Made by a program: the position numbers and the translations under genes. A stretch of 64,000 nt of DNA from JAVKSL01 sp039583695 (GTDB lineage Bacteria; Actinomycetota; Acidimicrobiia; Acidimicrobiales; JAJPHD01), in contig JAVKSL010000002.1 in NCBI GenBank assembly GCA_039583695.1, positions 19,892 through 83,891 on the forward strand, written 5' to 3'. This document shows, one piece after another, positions 1-8,751 of the stretch (position 1 is the first letter of the stretch; each line of letters begins with the position of its first letter). The notes beneath the pieces are model-generated. The model worked only from the letters and a program-made list of their open reading frames with translations, was not told where the DNA came from and made no database searches.

Positions 1-2865
1 CCAGCGCTCCAGGTCATGGCCGAGGGCCTCGCTCACATCGGCGACTGCCCGGAATCGCTGGTTCCCGCCGAGGCTGAGGAGCGCGTCGACAGGTCCCACC
101 GACGGGGCTTCGGGCAAGGGCGGGCCCCCACCTGCGCGTACGGCCAAGTCCTTCAGGCACTGGAGCAGCGCCGGGAGTTGCGCATCCTCCTTGCCCGCCT
201 CGTGAGCTATGCCCGCCGCACTGAGCAGCCCCCTCACGGCAAGGCGTTGGGACGCCGTCGGCGGTTCGTCCTCTTTGATCAGGGTCACCTTGCCGACCTG
301 GCTGGGGTGCAACTCTCTAGGACTGCCGAGGTTGCGACCGTCCAGGGTCGCACGGATATTGCCCGCTGCCATTAGCACCAGGACCGCGGCGCTGACCGCG
401 TCGCGCGGCCAGCCATACGGGGGGCCGGTGAGCTCGCGCTGGAGGTCAGCGCCCTTGATCCCCGCTGGGTTTACCGTGGCCAGGACCTCCTTGCAGACCG
501 GGTGAGCCGTAGCAGTGCCCTGGTATCCCACCGCTACAAGAGCGTCGGGTGCACCATCTCGAACCTTGTCCGCCACCTTTGCCCAGTTGGCGTTGTCACC
601 GGCGCTGAACTTGGGGAACATGCGGACCAATGACCGCTGCGCCGCCGTCTCGAGGGCGCTGCCGAGCGTCGAGACCGTCGCCTCCGCGCCGCCTCCCTGG
701 AAGACCCGGGCGTGCTCCACCACCTGACGCAGGAGGCGGTCTAGGCGCTCGGACTCGCTGTCCCGTCTGGTCTTCATGGAGCACTGCGCATCCCGGCCGC
801 CCTCGGTCTGTGGCGTCGGTGCGCGAAGCGTCTCCTCGGCGGCCAGGTAGCTCGCCGACGCCTCCTTGACCTGGTCGGGGTCCCGCCTGGGGAGGAACAC
901 GAACACCACGGGGCTGTCGTCGCCAGCTTCGGCCGCCGATCTCTTCACCGCGGCCTCTGATGCCGACCACTCGTCCCGGACCCACACCGGCACTTTGCCT
1001 TCGGTGGCCGCCGGGAGGTCGTCGCCCCAGTACCAGGCGACCTCTCGACGGGGCTTGCTGACTCCGTGCTTAAGCTGGATCCTGCCGTGCATTGCCTCGA
1101 AGGCCCGGTGGAGGCGCTCGTTGCGGACCTGGCTCAGCCTTGAGGAATCGTCGAGCAGCACAACCAGGGCGCGACGGTATTCCTGCTCCCAGACGGCGCC
1201 CTCCTCGGTCTGAAGGCGGTACTCGTCACCGATCCGCATAAGGCGGCTGGTGCTCACCAGGCCTTCCAACAACTCGGGTACGCGCCGTCGCAGGACGGCC
1301 CCCTCGTCCGCCAGATCCTCGACCAAAAGGTCCGCCAGGTAGGGGGCGGTGGCCCGCAGCCCGCTCTCACCCCCGAAGCTCTGAGCCGGGAGCTGCGAGA
1401 GCAGGTACACCAACGCACAGATGCGCGACTGGAGCAAACCGTCCGCTCCCTCGCTGCGCAAGCTCCTGATGCGCTCATCGACCGTCTTGTGCATCGCGCC
1501 GCTCTGCTGCATTTGGGTGGACTGCTCGTCATAGATGAAGTCGGCACCCACCACGTGTCCTATCGACTGCTCGCACACGTGCAACGCCGCGTCGTGAGCC
1601 ATTCTGAGCTGGGTCCGCAGGACGCCGCTTTTGCCCGCCTTGTCTATCGCCCGCAGAGCGACCTCCCAAAAGCGTCGCCGGCTCGGCAGGAGCGGGTAGT
1701 CCGCCACCAGATCGGGGTGGTCCGCGGCCCTGGGCGCGAGCTGGGTCCCCCCGAGCTGGCGATCGATCTCGCCGCTCACCGCGTCCAGCGCGGCGCTGAG
1801 CTCAGCCACTCGCTCGGGCCTCTTGCGCAGCACCACCTGGCGCACCACCGATTCGACGTCGGTATCCGAAAGCGCCACCTGCACTGCGAACCGGTCGGTG
1901 AGCTTGGTCAGGGTTGGGCTGGCGATCAAAGCGCTCTGTCCGGTGGCCACAAAGAGCATCTGGCTGTTGAACCTGGACGAGCACCCCTCGACGATGTTCT
2001 GGACCGCGAGCGCCTTGGCGTTGTCCTCGCCGATGTACTGCTGCATCTCATCGAGCACCACCAAGGTGAGGGGAAACCTGCCTGCCGTGCTGGAGGCCAG
2101 CCCGAGCACCTCGTCCACTGCGGCGAACATCTCAGCGTCGGTGACGTCGGCATCGGTCGGAGGAAATTGCGCCTCCAACAGCTTGCGCACGTCGCTGACA
2201 GAGGACCCGAGGCTCGAGTCTGACTCTTGCAGCGTCTCGGCGATCACCGGCGAGACGTACATGTCAACGATCTCCTTACCGAGATCAAGGCCGGCAGCCT
2301 CTGCCGCCGCCTCCAGCTTGGCGTAGTACCCGCGCCTGCGCGCCCACATGACGAAGCGCGCCCGCGAGTACGCCTCAGGAAGCCCGGCACTGGCGAACAG
2401 GACGGAGAGAAAGGCAAGTCGAGGGGCTTGGCTTCTTCCCGCGGCGAGGTTGCCGGTCGCCGACCACAGCCCCCCTGCCCGACGGCCGGCGCCCGACAGC
2501 TCCCCCAGGTGATCGGCCACCTCGTCGGTGACATTGACGAGGTTGCGAGCGCTGTCGCCGCCCGGCAGGGTCACGTCGCGCCACAGGTAGTCGAGCACTC
2601 GGACCAGGTGGGACTTGCCGCTGCCGTAAAAGCCGCTCACCCACACCGCTTGCTGCTGGGGTCGGGCGAGGTTGGCGAGAAAGCCACCGAGGATCCGTTC
2701 GAGGCCGTGAGCGAACTGGCCTTCGCAGACGAAGTTGGCCAGCTCCCAGCGCACCACCTCCCACTGCTGGGGGCTCTGCGCACGCTCCACCTGAGCCACG
2801 CCGTTGTTGGGAAGCCTGTTGTCTCGTGGGTCCCGGCTGAACAGCTCCCAGTTGCGGGTGGTCAT
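1..2865 (-). CDS. brxC: BrxC-like P-loop ATPase of a BREX-type defence system (partial, runs off the left edge)
   Basis: The frame is open from an ATG at 2865 to base 1, giving the first 955 residues without a stop; the C-terminus is outside the window. A Walker A motif (GFYGSGKSHL) begins at about residue 78 and a Walker B-like stretch (LTLVVLDEMQQYIGED) lies near residue 270. This layout and the length fit BrxC, the roughly 1,200-residue ATPase of BREX systems that restrict phage DNA together with a methyltransferase (PglX) and a phosphatase (PglZ). The start overlaps the brxB stop by 4 bp (ATGA), so the two are translationally coupled. The family call rests on the P-loop context and the adjacent DUF1788 gene. 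A PglY-type or DUF499 ATPase is the main alternative. Confidence 0.75.
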   Translation of the reverse strand, partial: MTTRNWELFSRDPRDNRLPNNGVAQVERAQSPQQWEVVRWELANFVCEGQFAHGLERILGGFLANLARPQQQAVWVSGFYGSGKSHLVRVLDYLWRDVTLPGGDSARNLVNVTDEVADHLGELSGAGRRAGGLWSATGNLAAGRSQAPRLAFLSVLFASAGLPEAYSRARFVMWARRRGYYAKLEAAAEAAGLDLGKEIVDMYVSPVIAETLQESDSSLGSSVSDVRKLLEAQFPPTDADVTDAEMFAAVDEVLGLASSTAGRFPLTLVVLDEMQQYIGEDNAKALAVQNIVEGCSSRFNSQMLFVATGQSALIASPTLTKLTDRFAVQVALSDTDVESVVRQVVLRKRPERVAELSAALDAVSGEIDRQLGGTQLAPRAADHPDLVADYPLLPSRRRFWEVALRAIDKAGKSGVLRTQLRMAHDAALHVCEQSIGHVVGADFIYDEQSTQMQQSGAMHKTVDERIRSLRSEGADGLLQSRICALVYLLSQLPAQSFGGESGLRATAPYLADLLVEDLADEGAVLRRRVPELLEGLVSTSRLMRIGDEYRLQTEEGAVWEQEYRRALVVLLDDSSRLSQVRNERLHRAFEAMHGRIQLKHGVSKPRREVAWYWGDDLPAATEGKVPVWVRDEWSASEAAVKRSAAEAGDDSPVVFVFLPRRDPDQVKEASASYLAAEETLRAPTPQTEGGRDAQCSMKTRRDSESERLDRLLRQVVEHARVFQGGGAEATVSTLGSALETAAQRSLVRMFPKFSAGDNANWAKVADKVRDGAPDALVAVGYQGTATAHPVCKEVLATVNPAGIKGADLQRELTGPPYGWPRDAVSAAVLVLMAAGNIRATLDGRNLGSPRELHPSQVGKVTLIKEDEPPTASQRLAVRGLLSAAGIAHEAGKEDAQLPALLQCLKDLAVRAGGGPPLPEAPSVGPVDALLSLGGNQRFRAVADVSEALGHDLERW

Positions 2866-3422
2866 CGACTCCTCATTTCGGGCGTGATCGGGACCGCCAG
2901 GTAGTCCCACCCGTCGCGGGCGTCGAGCAGGCGGTAGGCGTTTCCTTCGTGCTCGCCGGGGAAGAACACCAGCAGACGACCGGCGATGGCGTCACTCACC
3001 GCGGCCACGAGGCGAGACAGCTTCACCGCGTCGCCCAAGCCGAACAGGGTCCCGACCCCCACCAACGCGACCACGCTGTCGGGGGCCGATTGCACGGCCA
3101 GCGCCGAGCGGACCTCCTCGGCGAGGTGATCGGCGAACGTGGCCAGCGATCCGGGTAAGAGGTGCGGTGATTCGAAATACTGGTCGCGGTAGGGGTGCTG
3201 GGCCATCCAGCGCTCGAACGACGTGGTCACGTCGAGGTGCGACCACGCGTGCGACGCCTGCTTGGTCGCAATCTCGAATTCGGTCAGCTGCAAGCGCAGC
3301 CGACGCTCCAGCTCCGGTGGGTAGATCGCCATCCAGACCCGCTGGGCTGGCGCCAGGCCCTGCTGCCAGGGCAGTGAGACGTAGCTCTTGTATGCTTCCA
3401 GCAGTCCTCCGATGTAGCTCAC
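2862..3422 (-). CDS. brxB: BrxB-like protein (DUF1788)
   Basis: A GTG start at 3422 overlaps the upstream stop (GTGA) and gives 186 residues, the usual BrxB length. The C-terminal block with FFPGEHEGNAYRLLDARDGW followed by DYLAVPI is the characteristic DUF1788 ending. BrxB is a small conserved BREX component encoded directly before BrxC; its biochemical role is not established. No signal peptide or membrane segment is visible, so it should be cytoplasmic. The position between a BrxA-like gene and the ATPase gene is the canonical brxA-brxB-brxC order. Confidence 0.8.
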   Translation of the reverse strand: MSYIGGLLEAYKSYVSLPWQQGLAPAQRVWMAIYPPELERRLRLQLTEFEIATKQASHAWSHLDVTTSFERWMAQHPYRDQYFESPHLLPGSLATFADHLAEEVRSALAVQSAPDSVVALVGVGTLFGLGDAVKLSRLVAAVSDAIAGRLLVFFPGEHEGNAYRLLDARDGWDYLAVPITPEMRSR

Positions 3423-4375
3423 CTGGTCGCACCCTCCCCCGGGTCAAATGGTCTGAGCAGGCCCCGGAATGCCACCTCGACCACGCCGCCAAAGCTTCTA
3501 AAGTCGATCAGACCGCTCCTAGAGGCGCTGAATGCCTGGTCATGCAGGTGTGAGATCCCCTGGTCGAGCACCTGGGCCCACAGCGTTGCGAACAACAGCT
3601 CGCCCCGAGCGCCCTGGAGATGCCCGAGCATCAGTGCGTAGGCGAGGGCGCCGGGGGTGCAGGTCGCGCGGCCGCGCACCCGGCGCCTCGGACCCTCCGA
3701 ATGCAGATGACCACTCTGGGTCCATGATGACACCAGGTTGCCCGACGTGGTCCGGCGGGTTTTGTCACCATAGACCCCCGGAAAGGTGTCGTGGATGACG
3801 GACTCGAAGTCACTGCCACTCACCGTTGCGCCGGTCGGCCGTTCCATGACCACGGGGGCGCTCGCCCTAAGGACCCGATCCCGAGCGAGCGCGCAGAGCA
3901 GGGCGAGGAGAGGCTGGCCCTCGGCGTCTTCGGGCCACATGTCTCGCAGCGCTCGGAACAGCAATGAACTCGGATCGAGGCGGTAGAAGCGCTTCAGCTG
4001 CCAGTATGCCCACTGCCGTGCACCGACAGTCTGCTTGGCGAGCACATTGTCCTCGATGATCGCGTAGCGGTACACCGACGTCGGCGCATCGGCTGGGACC
4101 AGCGCTAGAAGTCGTTGCAGGCTGGAGATCATGATGGTCTGGCTGGTGCTCGCCCCACCCGGAACCTCCGCGCGCGCAATCTCGACGACGTGGTCCTCCA
4201 CGGGCTCCTCTAGCACGGCAACGCTCACCACTCGGGGGTCCCGTCTCCCGTTGATCGCCACTGCTCGATCTCCAGGTATGGTCCCACGTGGTGATGCTAC
4301 CGGTGCGACGCGCTGGGGATATGAGCCACAACCCGGCCGATCTACGTGACACCGCGGGGATCTGGTCCCGGCCAT
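3419..4375 (-). CDS. BrxA-like protein (DUF1819-type, provisional)
   Basis: The longest frame starts at ATG 4375; a shorter GTG start at 4261 is equally possible, because the first 40 or so residues look non-conserved and overlap the upstream gene. The body reads as an all-helical protein. An N-terminal block (AIIEDNVLAKQTVGARQW, then LKRFYRLDPSSLLFRALRDMW) leads to LLALLCALARD. A C-terminal block contains SSWTQSGHL, AYALMLGHLQGARGELLF and GGVVEVAF. This matches the architecture expected of BrxA-type DNA-binding BREX proteins, and the gene sits directly before brxB with a 4-bp overlap. The assignment is by pattern and position, not by alignment. Confidence 0.55.
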   Translation of the reverse strand: MAGTRSPRCHVDRPGCGSYPQRVAPVASPRGTIPGDRAVAINGRRDPRVVSVAVLEEPVEDHVVEIARAEVPGGASTSQTIMISSLQRLLALVPADAPTSVYRYAIIEDNVLAKQTVGARQWAYWQLKRFYRLDPSSLLFRALRDMWPEDAEGQPLLALLCALARDRVLRASAPVVMERPTGATVSGSDFESVIHDTFPGVYGDKTRRTTSGNLVSSWTQSGHLHSEGPRRRVRGRATCTPGALAYALMLGHLQGARGELLFATLWAQVLDQGISHLHDQAFSASRSGLIDFRSFGGVVEVAFRGLLRPFDPGEGATR

Positions 4376-5109
4376 GACAGGCGGCTCAGGTCTGTCGAGT
4401 AGGAGGTTTCGAGTAACTCCAGCGAGACCTCGGACCGGTAGCCCGCGTCCACCCCGGCAAGGATGCCCGTACCGCTAGCCACCCCAGATCCAACCTCGGC
4501 GAGCCACCGACGGGCTGCCTCCTTGTCGCCGCCGTCACATACCACGGCGAACAGGACGAAGCTGGGAGGCGATTCCTGGGCGCTGAACTGCATGAGCACG
4601 TCGTGAAGGTCCGAGATGAGATTAGGCGGCAAGACCCTGCGGGCGCGTTCGGCGACGGTTCTGGCTAGACCGACGAGGTGATCTGGGACTGCGGGCCGGT
4701 CGTACCGGAGGCCCAGCCAGGTCTTGAGGGCAACGATCCGCCCCGGTGAGGAGAGCACAGGCTGGGGGTTGCGACCGGCGACCTTCACCAGAGCCGCAGG
4801 CGACAGCCGGATCGGGGGCTCGTCACTGGTGACGTACTCGTTGTCATCCAGGCGGAGGGTGCGTGACCGGACGCCCCATTCCGTCGAGGCATTGTTGAGC
4901 GAGAACCTGGGCCTGAGTTCGACCAATGGCTCTGCGCGGTCCTCGTCCCATCCCGCCAGGTCGCAGTCCTGAGTGGTGACGACCCATTGCCCGTGGGTTT
5001 CATTGCGACCGACGATGCCGGCCTCAGCAGAGAGAATGAGTCCCCCGACGTGTAGGTCGGCGTCGAGCCGGCTCCCTTAGCGCCAGCCCAAGGAGTACAG
5101 GCTTGCCAC
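4342..5109 (-). pseudogene. Unrecognised defence-operon protein interrupted by an in-frame stop codon
   Basis: A GTG at 5107-5109, one base after the HTH gene stop, opens VASLYSLGWR and then meets TAA at 5077-5079. The same frame continues with no further stop to 4342, through GSRLDADLHVGGLILSAEAG and QWVVTTQDCDLAGWDED. The segment between the stop and TTG 4926 contains no ATG, GTG or TTG codon yet carries a well-formed QDCDLA motif, so it looks like genuine coding sequence. A single CAA or CAG to TAA change would explain the break. Translation restarting at TTG 4926 would give a 194-residue product lacking the motif. The family is not recognised. The gene may be a recent pseudogene, a sequencing error, or suppressed. 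Confidence 0.6.
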
Positions 5110-5110
5110 G

Positions 5111-5686
5111 TCAGTCGTCGTCGAGCGCGACCGTGGCCTCGCCGGGCTGGGCCGGGTAGCGACCTTGCATCATCCCGTCAGTTCGAGGTGGGCTAATCAC
5201 GTCGAGCGCAGTCAGGTAGGCGTCTGCGGCATGGCCCGTGCCCACCAGCATGAGCGCTGAGGGCCGGCTGGGGGTAGGCGGTTGCGTCATAGCACGGACC
5301 AGCTCGCCGGGATCCTCTCCGACAACCTTGTACAGGCGGATCGCCAGTTCGTAGAGGGCGGCCGCCCGCTGTGCTACTTGCGGCAACCGTGCAAGTTGAG
5401 AGTCCCCCCGCAAGATGGCCTCGACGGTTACGTGGGTGGTGCCGACCGCCTCGGCGAGCGTCCGGGACGACCATCCGGTCCAGCTCTTGATTTGGCGCAG
5501 TCGCCCCATGAGCGCCGACGCCTTGGGAGCCTCGGGCTGGCCCACCCAGCTGGGGAGAAGGAACTCCGGCTCCGGGAGGATCCGCCGGCGAGTTGGGGAG
5601 GAAATCGACAGCTCAACCACCGTGGTATCGCCGCGGTCCGCGAGGATCAACCTCCCGGGGGCGGTGCCGGTGAAGGTGAGTGTCAT
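5111..5686 (-). CDS. HTH-domain protein of the BREX-like operon
   Basis: The ATG at 5686 overlaps the stop of the TIGR04255-like gene by 4 bp; the product is 191 residues. The first 60 residues are beta-rich. Around residues 65-95 lies a helix-turn-helix-like segment (LRQIKSWTGWSSRTLAEAVG, then TTHVTVEAILRGDS), followed by a helical stretch ending in an acidic tail (ALDDD). The HTH resembles an Xre/sigma-type reader that senses a spaced site. It may regulate the operon or be an antitoxin-like partner of the upstream protein; neither can be shown here. There is no membrane segment. Confidence 0.6.
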   Translation of the reverse strand: MTLTFTGTAPGRLILADRGDTTVVELSISSPTRRRILPEPEFLLPSWVGQPEAPKASALMGRLRQIKSWTGWSSRTLAEAVGTTHVTVEAILRGDSQLARLPQVAQRAAALYELAIRLYKVVGEDPGELVRAMTQPPTPSRPSALMLVGTGHAADAYLTALDVISPPRTDGMMQGRYPAQPGEATVALDDD

Positions 5687-6513
5687 GTCAGGCGGATCAG
5701 ACCGAAGCGCTTCTCGCCGGCGGGAGTAAGACTCCAGCGGAAGAAGGCGTCGATCTCGCTGTGCAGAACCTCGAACTGACCGCGCAGGGCGCCCGGGGCG
5801 AAGAGTTGCGGAGCCTCGACGTACAGGTCGAGATCGAGGATGTAGCTGGGAACATTGGTAGCGACTGGAGGGATCCCCGGAATGCTGGATCCGCCTGGCA
5901 CCAGCCCGTGGTTTGCGTTGCAGCGCACATCATCGACGAGCCCAAGCAGGGGTCCGCTCGGCGCCCCGCGCAAGTGAACTTGGCAAAGGGCGACATCAGC
6001 CACCGTCTTGTCGTCAAGCAGGGTGCTTCCCGCCCATCCGGTCAACTCGGGCCGGAACCACTCCTGCCACCCGCCCTCTTGTCCTGGAAGGGTCTCGGCA
6101 ACAGAGAGGTAGCGAACTCCGAGTCTGTCGCAGCGTGGCACGCGAGCCTGTTGGGCCAAAACTGTCAGCAACTGTTCGAAGCGCTCGGCGAACTCTTCGA
6201 CGCCCTCGTAAGCGACCCCGACGCTCAGGGTGGCACTCCCCGTGCTGATCGAGACGACACGACCCTCGTCATCGGTCAGCTCCCACGCCGAGCCAATCGT
6301 ACCGCCTGGTGACCCCTGGCTGGGGAACTGTAGCGCGACCTCCTGGCGCTGGGCCATGTAGGGGTAACGGTCCCGGAGTTGGTCCTGGATCGGAGCGATC
6401 CCGTCGGCTGAGTTGAGACGGGCGATCAGGGGAAACCGGACCTGTGCCATAGCTTGGGCGAGGGGCGCCCGCTCCAGCCGGTATCGCTCGGGCGGGTCCA
6501 AACGGAACATCAT
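5683..6513 (-). CDS. TIGR04255-like family protein, first gene of the BREX-like operon
   Basis: The ATG at 6513 is chosen because GGAGG sits about 6 bases upstream. The 276-residue product opens with PPERYRLERAPLAQAMAQVR and FPLI, the proline-tyrosine then 'APL..A...VRFP' opening typical of TIGR04255 proteins. A central strand-rich part (WELTDDEGRVVSISTGSATL) precedes a helical 'F.....QLL' region, and the C-terminus reads HSEIDAFFRWSLTPAGEKRF, also usual for the family. TIGR04255 proteins are of unknown function and often lie in defence islands next to small partners. It is the first gene of a tightly overlapping operon with the HTH gene. Confidence 0.65.
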   Translation of the reverse strand: MMFRLDPPERYRLERAPLAQAMAQVRFPLIARLNSADGIAPIQDQLRDRYPYMAQRQEVALQFPSQGSPGGTIGSAWELTDDEGRVVSISTGSATLSVGVAYEGVEEFAERFEQLLTVLAQQARVPRCDRLGVRYLSVAETLPGQEGGWQEWFRPELTGWAGSTLLDDKTVADVALCQVHLRGAPSGPLLGLVDDVRCNANHGLVPGGSSIPGIPPVATNVPSYILDLDLYVEAPQLFAPGALRGQFEVLHSEIDAFFRWSLTPAGEKRFGLIRLT

Positions 6514-7248
6514 GCTTCCCTCCTCTCTCAGGGGACGCTTTCCATCTGCTTACCAGCCTAAGCCATGTTAGCCCGTCAACGTAGGCAAGCCCAGTGGGTC
6601 CCGGCGCTGCCCTGGCCCGGACCGATGAGAGCCCACCCTCCGAGCACTGTAGTTATGTCAGGTCGTCTTCCGGGGACATATGCAGTGGATTTTTTGGGAT
6701 GGGAACACCTGTACGCTTGGCGGCCGGTTGGGCTCCGTCGGCTGCAAACTCCTGGACCTCTGGCCTGATGTTGATCTCAAAGTGCAGCTTCTCCTGCGGG
6801 CGCCTCGCGGGCGCCACGGGCCAATCCAGGGCGGTTGTCGCCACCCTGCTGAGCGACTGAGGGCGGCCTGGCCATTCCCAGTCCGATCCTTGCCCGTAGG
6901 GCTTGGCCAGCACTGAGAGATTTCAGCCCGTGTACTGAACTTCAGGCCGTGTACTGGCGAATGCACCCTTTCGATAAGTCCCAGGCCGTGTACTGAACTT
7001 CAGCCCGTGTACTGGCGAATGCACCTTTTCGATGAGTCCCAGCCCGTGTACTGAACTTCAGGCCGTGTACTTTCGTTGGTGTCACCTGAGCTACTTCCAT
7101 GCTTGGAGCAACAAAGTTCCTGGTCGGATGGTGTTGGCTCACAATAGGCCCATGGCATTTGCACATGGAAGGGGTGACCCTCGACAAGAGGCTACGCCAC
7201 AGCACCGTGCGGCCAGGTCCTTGCCTGAGCCCGAAGGACGGGAGCCCG
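6514..7248. other. Gene-poor 735-bp stretch upstream of the BREX-like operon
   Basis: No gene can be supported here. A minus-strand frame at 6653-6913 (86 residues, ending in HMSPEDDLT) reads like a possible protein remnant but has no recognisable domain and no good ribosome site. The stretch must hold the promoter of the operon starting at 6513, although no convincing -35/-10 pair was found. Its most striking content is the 58-bp tandem repeat listed separately. Confidence 0.5.
6924..7074. repeat. 58-bp tandem repeat, about 2.6 copies, built from CAGSCCGTGTACT subrepeats
   Basis: Units begin at 6924, 6982 and 7040, exactly 58 bp apart. Each unit carries two copies of CAG[C/G]CCGTGTACT separated by 19 bp, followed by GGCGAATGCACC and TTTCGATRAGTCC. 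The six subrepeats alternate at the fourth base (C, G, G, C, C, G), and the last copy diverges after the subrepeat. The array lies between the defence operon and the recombinase remnant and is not coding. Regular spacing suggests protein-binding iterons or recombinase arm sites, but the role is unknown. Confidence 0.85.
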
Positions 7249-7530
7249 ATGCCTGCGAATAGCTCACCCGGACGCGGCAGGCCGGTTCGGCCTCCCCAAG
7301 GTGTTGGCTCTGCGCGGAGCCGCTACCTGACCCTTGCTCAGGTGGTCGAGGCCTACCCGGTGTTCAGCATCCGGCTCCTGCGCCGGCTGGTCCAACAGCG
7401 CAGGATTGCGTTCAGCCGCGCTGGCCGGGTCATCGTGGTGGCGGAGGAAGATCAGGTCCTGCGCCGTGTAGCGGTGCTCGTCGATCCAGCTCGCCAGCCG
7501 AGCGACCAGGGCCGGAGGGATCGGCACTGA
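7249..7530 (+). pseudogene. Excisionase-like HTH fragment fused to antisense recombinase sequence
   Basis: An ATG at 7249 has GGGAG a few bases upstream. Residues 25-68 read as a MerR/Xis-type winged helix (YLTLAQVVEAYPVFSIRLLR, RLVQQRRIAFSRAGRVIVVA, then EED), as in excisionases of integrative elements. From about 7445 the frame runs into DNA that on the other strand encodes the integrase, and the remaining 25 or so residues have no domain character. The excisionase therefore appears cut off at a recombination junction. Normally xis and int lie on the same strand; here they face each other. Confidence 0.5.
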
Positions 7531-8484
7531 GCGAGGCCCCGTCTTCGGCTCGCCCGGCTCGTCCAGGCCCACCACCCCGACATCGGCCTCGGTGACACTG
7601 ATACGGCCCCAGCCGGTCGCGGGCAACTCCAGGGACCTCGCTCGGAGCATCACCACCTCGGAGGGCCGCAACCCGGCGTAGTAGACCACCGCGGTCATCA
7701 GCTGGTAGGTGCGGCTGGCCGGACGATCGTTCGGGATCGCGTCGATCAGGCGCGCCATGGTCGCCGGATCAGGTAGAGATCGGATCGGCACGGCGCGAGT
7801 GGTGCGGGTTGCCTTGCGCCTGGATCGACCCCGTGCGCCAGCGGGCCACGGGTCCGATACGATGACCCCCAGCTCTGCCGCGCGGCGGATACAGGCTCGT
7901 GAGGTACTGCGAAATCGCCGGGCGGTGCTCGGAGCCAGTGCCCCGCCGTCGAGGGTCTGGCCGAGACGCTGGTCCACGAGGGCGAGCAACGGCGCCGACA
8001 GCTGTTCAAGCGGGATGGACCACCGCCGGAGCCACGCTTCGGCTCCGTCGTCTGACCCCTCGACATCTGGCGCGAGGGAAGCCACCAGATGCGCCCGAAG
8101 ACCGGGTGGGGACTCCGGTGCGCTCGGACTGACCAGCAGAGGCACGAGCCGTGATATCGCCTCCACGGCCGAGCGCCTGGTGCGCGGCGCCCACTCCGGC
8201 CACTGCTCCGCCAGCCAACTCCGGGCCCACTCGTGCGCCCGGAGGGCCTCCGGCGCCGGCTGCCACGCTGTCGGCTCACCGCTCTTGGGGTCGAAGGAGC
8301 CGCCCGACTCCACGGCGACCAGCAAGGCGCGCCGGAACCGCTCGGCCTCGACCTTGGTCCGGAACGACCGGCTGTGCTGGCTCCCGAGGACCGACCAACG
8401 GGCGATCCAGGGGCGCTTGGGGCGTTCGGCGGGGCGGTGCTGGAGCCCGTAGACCGACACGTCCGCCAGCGGCGGACCGCTCAC
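7264..8484 (-). pseudogene. Tyrosine recombinase (integrase) truncated before its catalytic C-terminus
   Basis: The 406-residue frame shows an N-terminal arm/AP2-like part (IARWSVLGSQHSRSFRTKVE, then AERFRRALL), a core-binding region and the start of the catalytic domain. That start includes the first catalytic Arg in YYAGLRPSEVVMLRARSLEL and the Lys-containing strand PKTGPRSVPIPPALV. After DLIFLRHHDDP (about 7440) similarity stops: the His-x-x-Arg box, second His and nucleophilic Tyr are absent and are replaced by 55 residues of proline/alanine-rich sequence. The enzyme should be inactive. The break coincides with the excisionase-like fragment on the opposite strand. Confidence 0.7.
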
Positions 8485-8660
8485 GATTGGGACCAGGCTG
8501 GGACGGCCACCTATTCAGCTTAGCTGAGCCCGTCAAGCGCCGGCGGACAAAGCCCACTGCCGAGGCTCTCAGTGTTGCCAAGGCGTCAACATATGACCTG
8601 GTAGAGCCTATATTCTCTCTCGCACGCCGCTCACCTCGCCGACCGGCTAAGATGGTGTAC

Positions 8661-8746
8661 GGAGGGATGCGAGAGCGGCCGAATCGGGCGGTCTCGAAAA
8701 CCGCTGTGGGTCCTGCCCACCGTGGGTTCAAATCCCACTCCCTCCG
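8661..8746 (+). tRNA. tRNA-Ser (CGA anticodon)
   Basis: The acceptor stem GGAGGGA (8661-8667) pairs with TCCCTCC (8739-8745), followed by discriminator G. The anticodon stem GCGGT/ACCGC encloses the loop CTCGAAA with anticodon CGA at 8695-8697. A long variable arm typical of serine tRNA precedes the T arm GTGGG-TTCAAAT-CCCAC. The 3' CCA is not encoded. TAAGAT at 8648-8653 is a plausible -10 element. The perfect hairpin directly downstream should terminate it. Confidence 0.95.
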
Positions 8747-8751
8747 CCCGA

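Noticed and set aside
6653..6913. 86-residue minus-strand gene
   Set aside because: Plausible composition but no ribosome site, no domain and position in a degenerate stretch; kept only as a remark.
6924..7074. CRISPR array
   Set aside because: Repeat units abut with a conserved period and no unique spacers; units contain internal subrepeats.
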